Below, one piece after another: positions 24,464 through 35,370 of a stretch of 64,000 bases of DNA (within the stretch, counting starts at the first letter, position 1; each line of letters opens with the position of its first letter). The stretch covers positions 102,452 to 166,451 of the forward strand of contig NMRA01000315.1 of assembly GCA_002633005.1 (NCBI GenBank), in the 5' to 3' direction. A program made the translations under genes and the position numbers. The notes below the pieces were generated by a model. That model was not told where the DNA came from and made no database searches. It saw only the letters and a list, made by a program, of their open reading frames with translations. This stretch comes from Phoronis australis (Eukaryota; Phoronida; Phoronidae).

Positions 24464-24960
24464 GTACGTATCAGTGGAAGTTACACATGGTTCAGGATGC
24501 CCAGTATACAATTCACAAAATGAAACAAAAAACTGTGCAGTTCCGCTTACTGCATAGAATTCTACCTACTAACTACTTTTTAGATAAGATTAGATACGTG
24601 GACTCAAATGCTTGTACTTTTTGTAAATGCTTTGCCGAAACTCTAGAACATTTATTCTTTGAATGTGAATATGTTAATTCTTACTGGTACGGGGTACGTC
24701 TCTGGTTAACGACTGCAATGCAAGTAAATTTTGAAACAGACAAAACCACCACAATATTTGGTCTTCAAAATGAAAAGAATAGAATTTTGAATTGGTTTTC
24801 CTTTACAAACTAACATTTTCATTTTTAAAATGAAATTTGCTAACGTCAAACCTAATTTAGGATGTCTTAAAATGTTTGAATGAGTGTTTTAATGTAGAAG
24901 TTAGTGCTTCGTTAAACACACGGAAATGTAATGATGCAAAAAATGGGAAGATTGGAAATG
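24464..24960 (+). pseudogene. LINE ORF2 3' relic with zf-RVT domain
   Basis: The frame ending at 24813 encodes FRLLHRILPTNYFLDKI and then a zinc-binding motif ACTFC ... ETLEHLFFECEYVNSYW, the zf-RVT pattern (C-x2-C ... H-x4-C) found at the C-terminus of many non-LTR retrotransposon proteins. The tail after 24800 continues with frameshifts (FKMKFANVKPNLGC-like). The reverse transcriptase domain is missing because the hAT-like element abuts the left side. Dead 5'-truncated copy. Confidence 0.8.
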
Positions 24961-27422
24961 TGTTCTTGAAACATGAGGGGACCCAGAGAGTTGACCAAAT
25001 GCCAGAACAGAAATTTAAGTAGTACTTTTTAACTTCGAAGTAACAATAAAATGCTTTCTCGTTATTTTTGCACAGTTCTGTACGTTGCTGTGTTGTGTTG
25101 TGCTGTGTATATTTGTATATGTATCTGTCATTTGTAATAAATGTATTAATTGGAAAAAACTGTTCTCGTATTCGATTAATCTTTATTTAGCGTGTGATTA
25201 CTGATAGTGATTACAAAATTCTTTACTGATGTAAACGCAAAATTGCTTGGCAGCGGACATTCAGCGTTCAGAAATAACGTAGATTGTTTGCAAAGATAAT
25301 GCTAAGTATATATGTTGCACCAACAAAGCCGTGACATAAAAATCCGAAAAGTTCCACTCAGTTTTCACCAGCATGCCAGTAAAAACACTCCCAAAGTACA
25401 CATGAAAACGAGGATAGGATTCTTTTAGATTTTTGAAAAAGAAATGATGTTGCGGTCTGAAGAGACGAAATCACAGAAATAGTTTCACATAACACTTCTG
25501 ATCGAACTGTTCTTCATTACACGAGTGCACAAGTTTAAAAACCTCATGTCAAGGGGTTTTTCGGGTTCGAACACCTGAAAGTACCAAAATTAATAATATG
25601 TTACACGGTACTCTATTTTCTCTGTTCTGTTACTAAACTTAATCCCTTTTTGAAAACACTTTCGTACTGCGTCCGAAATCATCTACTATTCTCTTCCAGT
25701 TCCGTGACGTGAAGTTATTTCGTGAAAGTGACTTAAGTTTTAAGACAGAAGGAAGGTCTTACGGCCACACTCCACAACTGCTAAATGAAGGTTTAGCCAA
25801 GTAATTATCAGCAAGTAACAGTATACCAACAATTCATAAAAATATCTCATTAATTAGCCGTTGTGTGTATATTCTCAAAGACTGCACTTTGATGAAGTGT
25901 CAGAATTGATTATTTTCCAACAATAGTTATGTGGAGCGTAAGACCAAATTTTTATCTGAAGACTTCATGAAACAGATCACTGCGCTCCCTATGGATAAGT
26001 TCAGGAACAATTCCTGACCATGTTATCCTTAAAAACGAGCTGGTACTGCTTGAGCGTGTTGTTCCCTCTGATTGCTTTTTGCGTTAACAGCGCCCATCGT
26101 ACATCCACACGTTTGTAAATTTGCTGTTACACGACCTCAGAAGGTGACCTAAACCTACAACCAAGACGAAGTGTAGCTCTCCATTGTTTTATTTGCATCA
26201 TATGTCAAAGGTCATAGCTTCCATATAACGGACATGTGCTACATGTACGCCTATGTCTTACCAAAGCAAATAAGGAGTCGTGCGTTGCCTTGCGGAAGAA
26301 ACGTCACCGAAGTGACGAGCAGTTAACAGATCGTTTTGAAACTAAAAGAAACATACTTTGATATCGACAGAAATTCCGAATCTTTAGAAGCAAACAATAA
26401 AAATATCTGTTGGACACGTTGAATTCTGTTGCAGTAGCAGAGAATTGCTAATTACAAAGCAATTTAGTCTGTTTTTCGCGTTCCAAGCCTTTTTGACATC
26501 AATCTCAACCAGAGACCGTCAGCATCGTTATAGCAGTGTGATCGAGATTTTTCCAAATATCCACGTGATGTTAAGGATAGCGAGCTGCAAAAGCAGACTC
26601 CCAGACATGGTTGAGAAATTTCACTTACATATTCACTATGGAGAAGAAATTTACTTTGTCGAAGTCGTCACGATGTTTTCTCAGAAGAAACCGAGAAGAA
26701 GTAGACGTGGACTGTATTGTGCTTGAGTGAAACCATCCTTTCTCCTATGGCCTGGACTACTGTTAGTCAGTCAAAATCAGAAGACAGGATAATACTTCGA
26801 AACATTTGTTCAATAAGGTACCCCCTTACTTATAACGTCACTTGTAAGACCGTTTATACTCCATGCATTTATTTGTTCCTAATGTTAATGATATGGGGAC
26901 ATGATCCGGATTACATGTACGTCTGACGCTCTCCGTTTGAAAATCGTCTCCTTTCCGTTTAGAAGCTGGCAACGCGCATGAACGAAGCTATAGTCTCAAA
27001 CACCATCATTGTCAATTCAGGCACTATTCGATTGTTAGTCTAATTAGTCGAGTATAGGTCTTTTACAGTGCTATTAGAAAAAGACGTTAACAGCACCAGG
27101 ATCATTGACATTATTAACTGAGTCAAACGAAACTAGTCTCGTCTGAAGCATCGTAGATATTAGTTCTAGATTATGCCACGGACATAAATGCAATAGATAA
27201 TCAATGACGTCTTAAAGGCGGATGACGGGATTTCGGTTTTGACAATGTTTCAAAGCTTTTGGTGTTCTCAACATGCGTTTTTCATTCAAAAACCACTCGG
27301 CACATTGCGTATTTTTGCATTTTAGGGCAACAACGCCAAATTCACACAATTGACTAGATGCACATGGTGAAATAGTGCTTACGGTGCGGAGTGAAGATTG
27401 TTTTCTAAACAGCTTTGATAAA
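24961..27422. other. No recognisable gene
   Basis: A plus-strand open frame at 26445-26726 (93 codons, basic end QKKPRRSRRG) could be an exon but lacks convincing splice borders and matches nothing I know. The remainder shows nothing I can support. Confidence 0.4.
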
Positions 27423-30400
27423 ATGAGTTCCTCATGCTATCGCAAGATTAAGAGGGAAGACTTTTTGCATAGTGATACCATTCGCAGAAGGTTAGTGCGA
27501 GAGAGCATACGTACCAACTGTAGAATGAAGCGGTTTACTTCTAGTCTAGAGATGGAGCTGCGGCGCAGTAGGTCGGCTATAGAAAGAGAACAGAGTGAGT
27601 ATATATGATACCACTGCCATAAAACTCCCCATCCGTCAAATGACTTTTGAAAAAATGGAATTAGCATCGTCAAATTACATATACTTTCTCAGCTTTGAAT
27701 TAGCTGACATTTCATTCGTCCGTTGTTTGAATCTGCGTTCCTAAACGCACAGAAAGCACTTGCGAGACTTAGACACACGAAACGGAAATAACGTTTGGAA
27801 ACTAGGGTTTTGAATGATTCAACATTGTTGCCTTGACGACTAACCCATTAGTAGCTTAAACTCCTGAATCAATCTCGTTTTACTTGCATGCGTTTGCGTG
27901 ATCTTGCGTGATCTTTTCATTCAAGAAACTTGCAGTAAGGAACGTTCCCATTAAAGTCTTAACAAATATGGCCGTTCCGGATTACACAGTGATACTTGAA
28001 TCTCGCCGTATTTAACCACAATGTCGTAAACGGCAGCCACCAACACTTGCTACCTCGCTTTTGTGCCATTGGATTTTACATGTTATTTGTTGTTGTCTAA
28101 TTCTTTAGTTTTTCTCTGTTGCGTTTCTCTGTTCGTCCTTCCACTTTTAATGAGGTATTACTGCTGCTTTGTGCTGTGAGCTGCAACTCCGGCGTGAGGA
28201 AATTTGGTAAACTAGACAAACACAATCGCCACCACCTGCATACGTCTTTGTGAGCAGTAAATATTTGGGCTTAAGCCAATGTATTGGGATGCCTTGAATT
28301 TGTTTACTTGGATCGCTGCCCGATTTAATAAATTGCAACTACTGAAGTCAAAAGTTGCCGCCGTACTTGGAAAGAGTAAACTAAAAGGGGTTCCCCAGAC
28401 TTCAACCAATGGGAATGACTGAATGTTATGACGTCGGTTTCATTAATAAATTTAACCATTGAGAAGCCATGTTAAGCAACATTCGACAGTGCTACCATTC
28501 GTAACAATGTGAAAGAGTGTACTGACTCCGAATAACGTGTGCGGCCCAAGTGTCCACAGACCACGAATAGTGTCAAATTAATACACAATATAAGAATTGC
28601 AAGAACCTTAGTAATTTTAGAATGATGTCACCTCGATGGCCACAACTTTCGACACTGCTGGTATTGCCCAGCTGACATATAGTTTTCAAATGCGCAATAA
28701 GAACATTGGTTCGTGTGAGGTCATAAATTGGCTAAAACCACCATTTACATGTACCTTGTTCTCACAAATGACTACTTTGTCAGCATCATTAAATATTCGT
28801 TTAAAGCACCGCATATCTCAATCGTGAATTCAATATGTCGAACACGAGAAAACAGAGTAACTAATTACCATTAAAGGAGAATGCCACCCGATTTGATTAG
28901 TCTTTTTACCGTCTTAATCGGTCTACATCCACATCGCCTCATATACGGACGACCTCACCTTGTCGAGAGGTGTCACGTTAACCTGTGAGGAAGGTGAGAA
29001 GTCAGAGACGTCAGTGGTTCGTCTGCAGAGTGAATGCCGCTATATTGCGGTGCATCGGTTCCCGCTTGTCCGAACTATGAAGCTGCGAAGAAAGCGAGTA
29101 TATCGTTTTTTCGACTTCCTCGAGAGCCCAAAATACTTAGGAAGTGGCTCGCGGTAGTGAAGAATGAAAGGTATGCTGTTAATAGCAAGTATGAGGCTAT
29201 GAAACATGTCAGTGTGTGTGGCCGGCATTTCGTCGACAGTGATTTGTCTGACGAATTCCGGCTTACCAAAGAACTATCCATACGTTCCGTTGCCTATGCA
29301 TGTTCACAGCGCTTCTCTGGTATTTATTGATCATTGCATTCCGGTTCGAAGTGATAGCCTGTGAAACCTAACGATCCAACCCGTGAAGTCTTCGTCGGAT
29401 GAGCTCTTGACTAAGTCAGGATTGGCGCCGGGCAAGTTGCCATGTAGACGTTTAGCCAAGAAACTGAAAATCTACTTACCAGTTGGGGGCCGCGAAGTAC
29501 CCCTACCACAGACCGTCAGGGCGAAGATTGTACAGCAACAATGATTTGAATAATGTATTTGTATTACTAAATAAAGATTCCCCTAACATGTGACCATAGC
29601 ATATAAAATCGAGTATTTTTTCACAACAGCTTTCTGTCTGCACTGAATTAGCATGCGCTTACATGGCCTCGGTGCCCGGTCAGTTACCTTTTTTGCCGGC
29701 ATCTTAAGCCGGTAACGCAGTGGTTTATTCATTGCTGGCTTCTCAACATTTGCACTCACGAGTACCGCAAAGGCATTGGAAATTGTTTCTAATGAGACAG
29801 ACTTTGTTTCAGTTTTATATAAGCATTGGTTAGGATGAGAATAATTCATTTTAAAACTGAAAGCAGAATAATAAACATCTATATGGCAACTCGCCCGGCG
29901 CCAATCCCGACTTAGTCAAGAGCTCATCCGACGAAGACTTCACGGGTTGGATCGTTAGGTTTCACAGGCTATCAGTTTGAAGCGGAATACATTGACCAAG
30001 AAATAGTAGAAGGGCGCCGTGAACATGCACAGCAAACGGGACGTATCGATAGTCTTTGGTAAGCTGGAATTTGTCAGAGAAATCAATGTCGTCGAAATGC
30101 CGGCCACAGACACGGATATGTTTCACGGCCTCATGCAGCGTACCTTTCATTTTCCTCACAACCGCGAGCCACTTCCCATGCATTTCGGGCTCTCGCTTTC
30201 TTCGCAGCTTCATAGTTCGTACAAGAGGGAACGATGCACCGCAATATAGCGGCATTCACTCTGCAGACGAACCACTGACGTCGCTGCGTCGTTTCTCACC
30301 TTCCTCACAGGTTAACGCGACACCTCTCGGCAAGGCGAGGTCAACCGTATAAGAGGCGATGTGGATATAGACCGATTAGACAGGTAAAAAGACTAATTAA

Positions 30401-33400
30401 ATCGGGTGGCATTCTCCTTTAAGTACAATGGGGGATGGCTGGTGCTGTGATTGGTTGCCTCGATTTTAAGTACAATGTGTCGACCAGTAAGTGCTTGTAA
30501 TTCAAGGTCAGCCAATTACCATATCATTAGATAGTGCTGATCGATAACTGATGGTGTTTTGGTGTTTTTAATTTAAAAGTGGTGATTTTAAACATTTTAA
30601 GCCATAATTTAGGTACTGACCATCACCATTCCACTAGCTTGGAAGGTTGCAATAGTGTATACTGTACATGCAAATCAAATTCATCTGTTTATGTAATGTA
30701 AACACGTTACTCTTTGTCGTCTCTTTAGACTGCATGAGGAGAAAGTTATGTGGTTACCAGGCAAAGGCTTTTCAGAATGACATTGCGCACGCCCCGGATA
30801 TCGTGTCGGCAGCCAACAGGTCAGCATCAAGCAATAGCATCCTGGAACTATCCTCGAAACCATCAACGTCATACTTACAAGGAACGAGACATCCGGTACT
30901 GTACAGGCGTAAGTAATTAACCTATCGCCAGGATTTTGAGTGACGGCTTAAGTGACCAATCAGAACGCAGCATTTTGGACACACATTTGTTTCCTAGCCG
31001 CCATTTTACTCGACAAACAACACGTTCGCGGGCATCTTATTGTTCGTTTGTCGACATTTCGCAAGAGGAGCGGAGCTTGCAATAGGTCAGTTAGGAAAGT
31101 GAAGATGTGTGGAAGTCGGGTCAGTTGGTCACATCATTCAGGATGTTCATTGCTCTCCAGAAAATTCCACTCAAAACGTGTTGACGGGGTTATGATTTCT
31201 GGCAAACGGACTTATGACGACATTCAGGGGTATTAGCTCATTTACACTTGCTTAATAAACAACCGTGTTCATTTGTCATCGCTTGATTATTCAGAATACA
31301 TGTTTCTCCCACACACTAAATCTGTGGAGTAAAAATTGCTTTTTGGGCAAATCAAAAAACTGGGAAAACTAAACTTTGATGTGCGCACCTTCCAGAGTCC
31401 ACACGAATGATAACTTTATGGACATTAAATAAAGGTTTTTAAGAATTATTTTACGAAATAATTAGTCATCGTTACCACCAACGTCCATGTAACATCGATT
31501 TGGTAGTGTCATTAAAGGAGCATGCCACCCAAAAAACAACCTAATTTGTATAGATTTAAATCGAGTAGTTCTACTCCATAACTACATGTACGGTTGCGTT
31601 ACCTGACACCTGACGGCAGACGGAGGTGTTGAAATTATCCAATGATGTCATCGGTGTCACACGCAGTCTGTTCAGCAGTTCTCAACACGGGTTACTGGTG
31701 TCAGCTTATCGCTTGAAGTCATCGTTTAACACCAATAAATCATCAAACTTCGATGTAAAACCCTTAAAAATACACCGAGTTCTTATAAAAACGTGTTGTT
31801 TTATTTCGCTCTTACGGATTTAGTGGTTATAGGACAAACCTTAGCCTACAAATTTCGGCAGGCCAATACGGTCCGTAGCAGGAGTTTGGGGTCTGTTCGG
31901 AGATAAATTCGAAGTATTTTCCGTGAGATACAGACACGAGAACTTTGATCTGTGTTGTTTAGACTTGTGATTTTTTGAGTTCTAAACAAAAAACGCTTGT
32001 TATCCTGGCCAGTGGCTCGGAGCCCGATCAGGCCCGTCGCGGCCGGCCAGTGCCAACTGATCAGACATCACGAACATAAACCAGCCAAAGTTCAGTGGAA
32101 ACNNNNNNNNNNNNNNNNNNNNNNNNNNNNNNNNNNNNNNNNNNNNNNNNNNNNNNNNNNNNNNNNNNNNNNNNNNNNNNNNNNNNNNNNNNNNNNNNNN
32201 NNNNNNNNNNNNNNNNNNNNNNNNNNNNNNNNNNNNNNNNNNNNNNNNNNNNNNNNNNNNNNNNNNNNNNNNNNNNNNNNNNNNNNNNNNNNNNNNNNNN
32301 NNNNNNNNNNNNNNNNNNNNNNNNNNNNNNNNNNNNNNNNNNNNNNNNNNNNNNNNNNNNNNNNNNNNNNNNNNNNNNNNNNNNNNNNNNNNNNNNNNNN
32401 NNNNNNNNNNNNNNNNNNNNNNNNNNNNNNNNNNNNNNNNNNNNNNNNNNNNNNNNNNNNNNNNNNNNNNNNNNNNNNNNNNNNNNNNNNNNNNNNNNNN
32501 NNNNNNNNNNNNNNNNNNNNNNNNNNNNNNNNNNNNNNNNNNNNNNNNNNNNNNNNNNNNNNNNNNNNNNNNNNNNNNNNNNNNNNNNNNNNNNNNNNNN
32601 NNNNNNNNNNNNNGTGAAGATGTGTGGAAGTCGGGTCAGTTGGTCACATCATTCAGGATGTTCATTGCTCTCCAGAAAATTCCACTCAAAACGTGTTGAC
32701 GGGGTTATGATTTCTGGCAAACGGACTTATGACGATGTTCAGGGGTATTAGCTCATTTACACTTGCTTAATAAGCAACCGTGTTCATTTGTCATGATCGC
32801 TTAATTATTCAGAATATAGGTTTCTCCCACACATTAAATCTGTGGAGTAAAAGTTGCATTTTGGGCTAATCAAAAAACTAGGAAAACTAAACATTAATGT
32901 GCGCACCTTCCAGAGTCCACACGAATGATAACTTTATGGACATTAAATAAAGGTTTTTAAGAATTAGTTTACGAAATATATAGTCATCGTTACCACCAAC
33001 GTTCATGTAACGTCGAGTTGGTAGTGTCATTAATTTTGAGACATCCTGTGCGTTTTGACAACGCTGAGAATCAAACCCAGGTCAGCGGCCTTTTCTTAAC
33101 CGCAACGGTTTCTCAGAATCTGCTGCAGACAGAATCTACACACATTCTGGAATACGTCAAACTAGTGTTTAGCTCTCAAACTGAAATCTAGTGTATGTGT
33201 CATTTCGTGTATCCAGTTAATTGGCCTTTTCAACCGAATCCCAAACTGTGAGCGCCTTAGCGATACAAGTTCGAGGTACTTGAGTATTGCGGATTACTTT
33301 TGACATGCAAACTTTCAGTTATATGGTGATGACAGCAGGCTCCAGCGATTGACTTCGAAATAGCAGAAAAATCAGTTTTAATGTCTAATTTATGTTAAAC

Positions 33401-34257
33401 ATTTTCGCATTTGGAACATATTCGATAACCTACAAGGCCCCATCACGCGTCACTATTGAACAACGCACTTGACGTCATGCAAAAACCAAACTTACCTGTA
33501 TCTAGCAGATGTTTGAAGATTTATTCAGCCCAGTCATGCAGCTTATTGAATACCATATTAACTTGTAGTGAAGTTGTGCATACATGATCGTGATTCTATC
33601 CTTGGTTTCTACATTTCTGTAGGTACTCGCGTGCTCAATAAAGCCGACAACACCAAGGGAAATTTGAACTTAAGGCTTCCTTCAAAAATTTGCAACAAAC
33701 ATGGCGACCTCCACAAGGATCAACCATTCGCTAAACAAGGAAAAGAGTGGAAATTTTCGGCGTCGTCATTAAATCCTGGAAGACGGACGCAATCGGAAAA
33801 GCCACACAAGATTACGCCTACGGTATCACCAAATTGTGGCTATGATAACTTTGAACATGAAGTCGTACGTCGTCGGTCGGAGGCAGGTACACGCACTTTC
33901 ACGCCACTGGACGCTTTTCGTTCCCAACCAGCATCTCCAAGACGGCCACGTAAGAAAGGGGACGCAAAACTAACGCCGACTCATTCCGAACACGGTGTGC
34001 AAAACTCCCCAGACACTTCCCATATTGACGTGAACTCTTTGGCGGCCATGTTTGCTGGTTGCTGTCCCGGAAGACTAAATCAACTCTATAAACAGAGGGA
34101 TCAGTCTTTTAGCCACGAGTTCATCATTAGAGACCGTCAGTCGACAGCGAGCTTATCAAAATCTGAGCCGGAGTATCAAAACAAAGTTGTTCGATCGAAA
34201 TTGAATAACCACAAATGGACTGCAGTAATCCCATGCAGGGAGCATGGGCATGGATAA
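27423..34257 (+). CDS. Gene A: three-exon gene for an unknown basic protein (328 aa)
   Basis: Predicted exons are 27423-27594 (ATG at 27423, donor GTGAGT), 30729-30908 (acceptor CTCTTTAG, donor GTAAGT) and 33623-34257 (acceptor TTTCTGTAG, stop TAA). Exons 1 and 2 each end after one base of a codon and exons 2 and 3 each begin with two, so the frame is kept throughout (987 coding bases including the stop). The product is hydrophilic and rich in Arg, Lys and Ser: it begins MSSSCYRKIKREDF, has an Arg/Glu-rich, possibly helical stretch (MELRRSRSAIEREQ), a Ser-rich middle, and a C-terminal part with SPRRPRKKGD and MFAGCCPGRLNQLYKQRD. There is no signal peptide, membrane segment or family I recognise. 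A second good donor (CAC|GTAAGA, GT at 33950) lies inside exon 3 in phase 1, so longer transcripts joining downstream exons are possible. Intron 1 contains the foldback THAP element; intron 2 contains the second element, the duplicated block and the assembly gap. The structure is inferred from splice signals and phase only. Confidence 0.55.
29034..29330 (+). pseudogene. THAP-domain fragment in the left arm
   Basis: This 98-codon frame resembles the THAP C2CH DNA-binding finger: two N-terminal cysteines (CGASVPAC, spaced wider than the usual C-x4-C), FFRLPREP and W in LRKWLAV, then CGRHF supplying the final Cys and His. The AVPTIF-type end is not clear. It would have been the N-terminal DNA-binding part of a transposase. 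Confidence 0.7.
29962..30255 (-). pseudogene. THAP-domain fragment in the right arm
   Basis: Inverted partner of 29034-29330. It keeps the start MPLYCGAS, the KWLAVV segment and CGRHFDD, but an internal deletion has removed the FFRLP part and a frame change has altered the region after the first cysteine. This damage differs from that in the left arm, so the arms have decayed separately. Confidence 0.65.
31099..31515. repeat. Duplicated block, left copy (ends at a filled TTAA site)
   Basis: About 417 bases starting GTGAAGATGTGTGGAAGTCG recur at 32614-33033 with a few per cent substitutions and a small indel (a TGA insertion in the right copy). The left copy ends at TTAA (31512-31515), where a transposon end begins. 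A 45-codon open stretch ending GKRTYDDIQGY is kept in both copies. Confidence 0.9.
31516..32102 (+). mobile_element. Left end of a second TTAA-type transposon, running into the gap
   Basis: It begins AGGAGCATGCCACCC, which matches the terminus of the foldback element (AGGAGAATGCCACCC) at 14 of 15 bases, and it directly follows TTAA. The matching right end is not in the window and is presumably lost in the gap. The internal open frame 31626-31823 shows no motif I recognise. Confidence 0.75.
32103..32613. other. Assembly gap (511 undetermined bases)
   Basis: A run of N. Open frames drawn across it are meaningless. It is flanked on the left by a transposon end and on the right by the second copy of the block that precedes that transposon. 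Confidence 0.99.
32614..33033. repeat. Duplicated block, right copy (empty TTAA site)
   Basis: Second copy of 31099-31515. It ends at TTAA (33030-33033) and continues into different sequence (TTTTGAGACATCC), whereas the left copy continues into the transposon. The right copy therefore shows the unoccupied target site. Confidence 0.9.
33048..33115 (-). repeat. tRNA-like SINE trace
   Basis: On the minus strand a B-box-like GGGTTTGATTCTC sits downstream of a degraded A-box-like stretch (AACCGTTGCGGTTAAG). No full cloverleaf can be drawn. Confidence 0.3.
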
Positions 34258-34328
34258 TAGAATATTTAAATGACACGTTTCGCTCCTTGTTTCTCATCAC
34301 GTGATTCTTTAAGCTTACATATTCTTGT

Positions 34329-34348
34329 ATTTGTCTAATTAGACAAAT
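34329..34348. repeat. Perfect 20-bp palindrome
   Basis: ATTTGTCTAATTAGACAAAT reads the same on both strands. It lies 72 bases after the stop of gene A, so it could form a hairpin in the 3' UTR. Confidence 0.85.
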
Positions 34349-34699
34349 GAGATACATTTCTCATTTTCTAAAAAACTTTGATAAAAAGTCAAATGTACCC
34401 TTAACTATTCTCTGTTATTGGGTAAAAAGCAATGATTCGGTCCTTTGTCGATTAATTGGTAGCAGCAAGAAGATGCTACCAGGAAGGATCAAGTGATAAA
34501 TCAACAATTTTGTCAATTTTCCGAAAGTAATTGCAGAATTACTGCTTCTTTGAGAAAAAACAGTCAATGCATTTAAACAGAGCGATCTTTTATCCACAAA
34601 AATGTAATCAGATTCTTCGTTCTGTAACAAGTCAATGACGTAATTTTAGTTTGAAACTTTTATGGGAAAATGTACATGTAGGTGCCACAACATCCCCGT

Positions 34700-35370
34700 G
34701 CAAAACCCCTCCCATGAAAACACTACCCCTGCCAAGAAAACATTCTTGCTTCCAAAACAAACCATTCTCTTCACAAGAGAGCACTCCCCCAACCCACGAA
34801 AGTTCTTTTATTTCCACAAATGCCCTCTCTCTTACAAGAACGTAACACCCCCGCACAAGAAAGCAATTCTCCTTCCCAAGAATGTACTCCGCTTTCCCGG
34901 AAAGTACTTCGTCTTCCAGGAAAGCAGCTCTACCTCACAAGAAAGCGGTCACCTGTGCCAAGAAAGCACCCTTTCTTCCAAGAACGCACTCCCCCTTCCA
35001 CGGAAACACCCTCCTCACAAGAAAGCGCTCTTCCTTCCAAAAAACAACCCCCAATAGAATTCTCCCTTCCAAGAAAGCACCTCCTTCCACAAGAAAGCAA
35101 CCACCTCTTTCACTCGTCAGAAAGCAACCATCCTTTCCACTCCCAAAAAAGCACCCTCCCCTTCCAAGAGAGCAACACCCCTCATAAGATATCATTTCCC
35201 CCAAAAAGGCACCCCCTCCCAAGAATGTGCTCTTCCTTACAGGAAAGCAAATCCTGTCATAAGAAAGTAACTACACTTCCAAGAAAGCAGCTTCCGTAAC
35301 AAGAAAGCAACTTTTCCTCCCAAGGTCATTAATCCCCCTTCTCAAAAAGCAACACTTAAAGAAAGCTCCC
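34700..35370. repeat. Degenerate minisatellite (CTTCCAAGAAAGCA type)
   Basis: About 670 bases are built from loosely repeated units of roughly 18-25 bases around CAAGAAAGCA and CTCCCCTTCC. One strand is A/C rich with few G, so all three plus frames stay open for long distances. Those frames are by-products of composition, not genes. Confidence 0.8.

Larger units (their letters stand above)
28875..30418. mobile_element. Foldback DNA transposon with THAP-coding arms, TTAA target site
   Basis: The element is flanked by TTAA on both sides (28871-28874 and 30419-30422). Its arms, about 28875-29445 and 29880-30418, are inverted copies of each other for over 500 bases with scattered substitutions and small indels. 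The ends read AGGAGAATGCCACCCGATTT. The centre (about 29446-29879) is not duplicated. Each arm encodes a THAP-type zinc-finger start: plus strand 29034-29330 with SISFFRLPREPKILRKWLAV and CGRHFVDSD, and minus strand 30255-29962 with KWLAVVRKM and CGRHFDD. TTAA target duplications fit the Kolobok and piggyBac superfamilies. A THAP domain fits P-element and, as I recall, Kolobok transposases. No DDE core remains, so this is a non-autonomous derivative. Confidence 0.85.

Noticed and set aside
30952-31236. 94-codon frame whose last 45 codons recur after the gap
   Set aside because: The duplication is nucleotide-level and recent, so open-frame retention is not evidence of coding; it lies inside an intron of gene A.
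31997-32751. Two long plus-strand open frames of about 206 and 218 codons
   Set aside because: They are made almost entirely of undetermined bases in the assembly gap.
34651-35299. Overlapping Ser/Pro/Lys-rich frames in all plus frames and a Gly-rich minus frame
   Set aside because: By-products of the minisatellite composition; no splice signals or domain.
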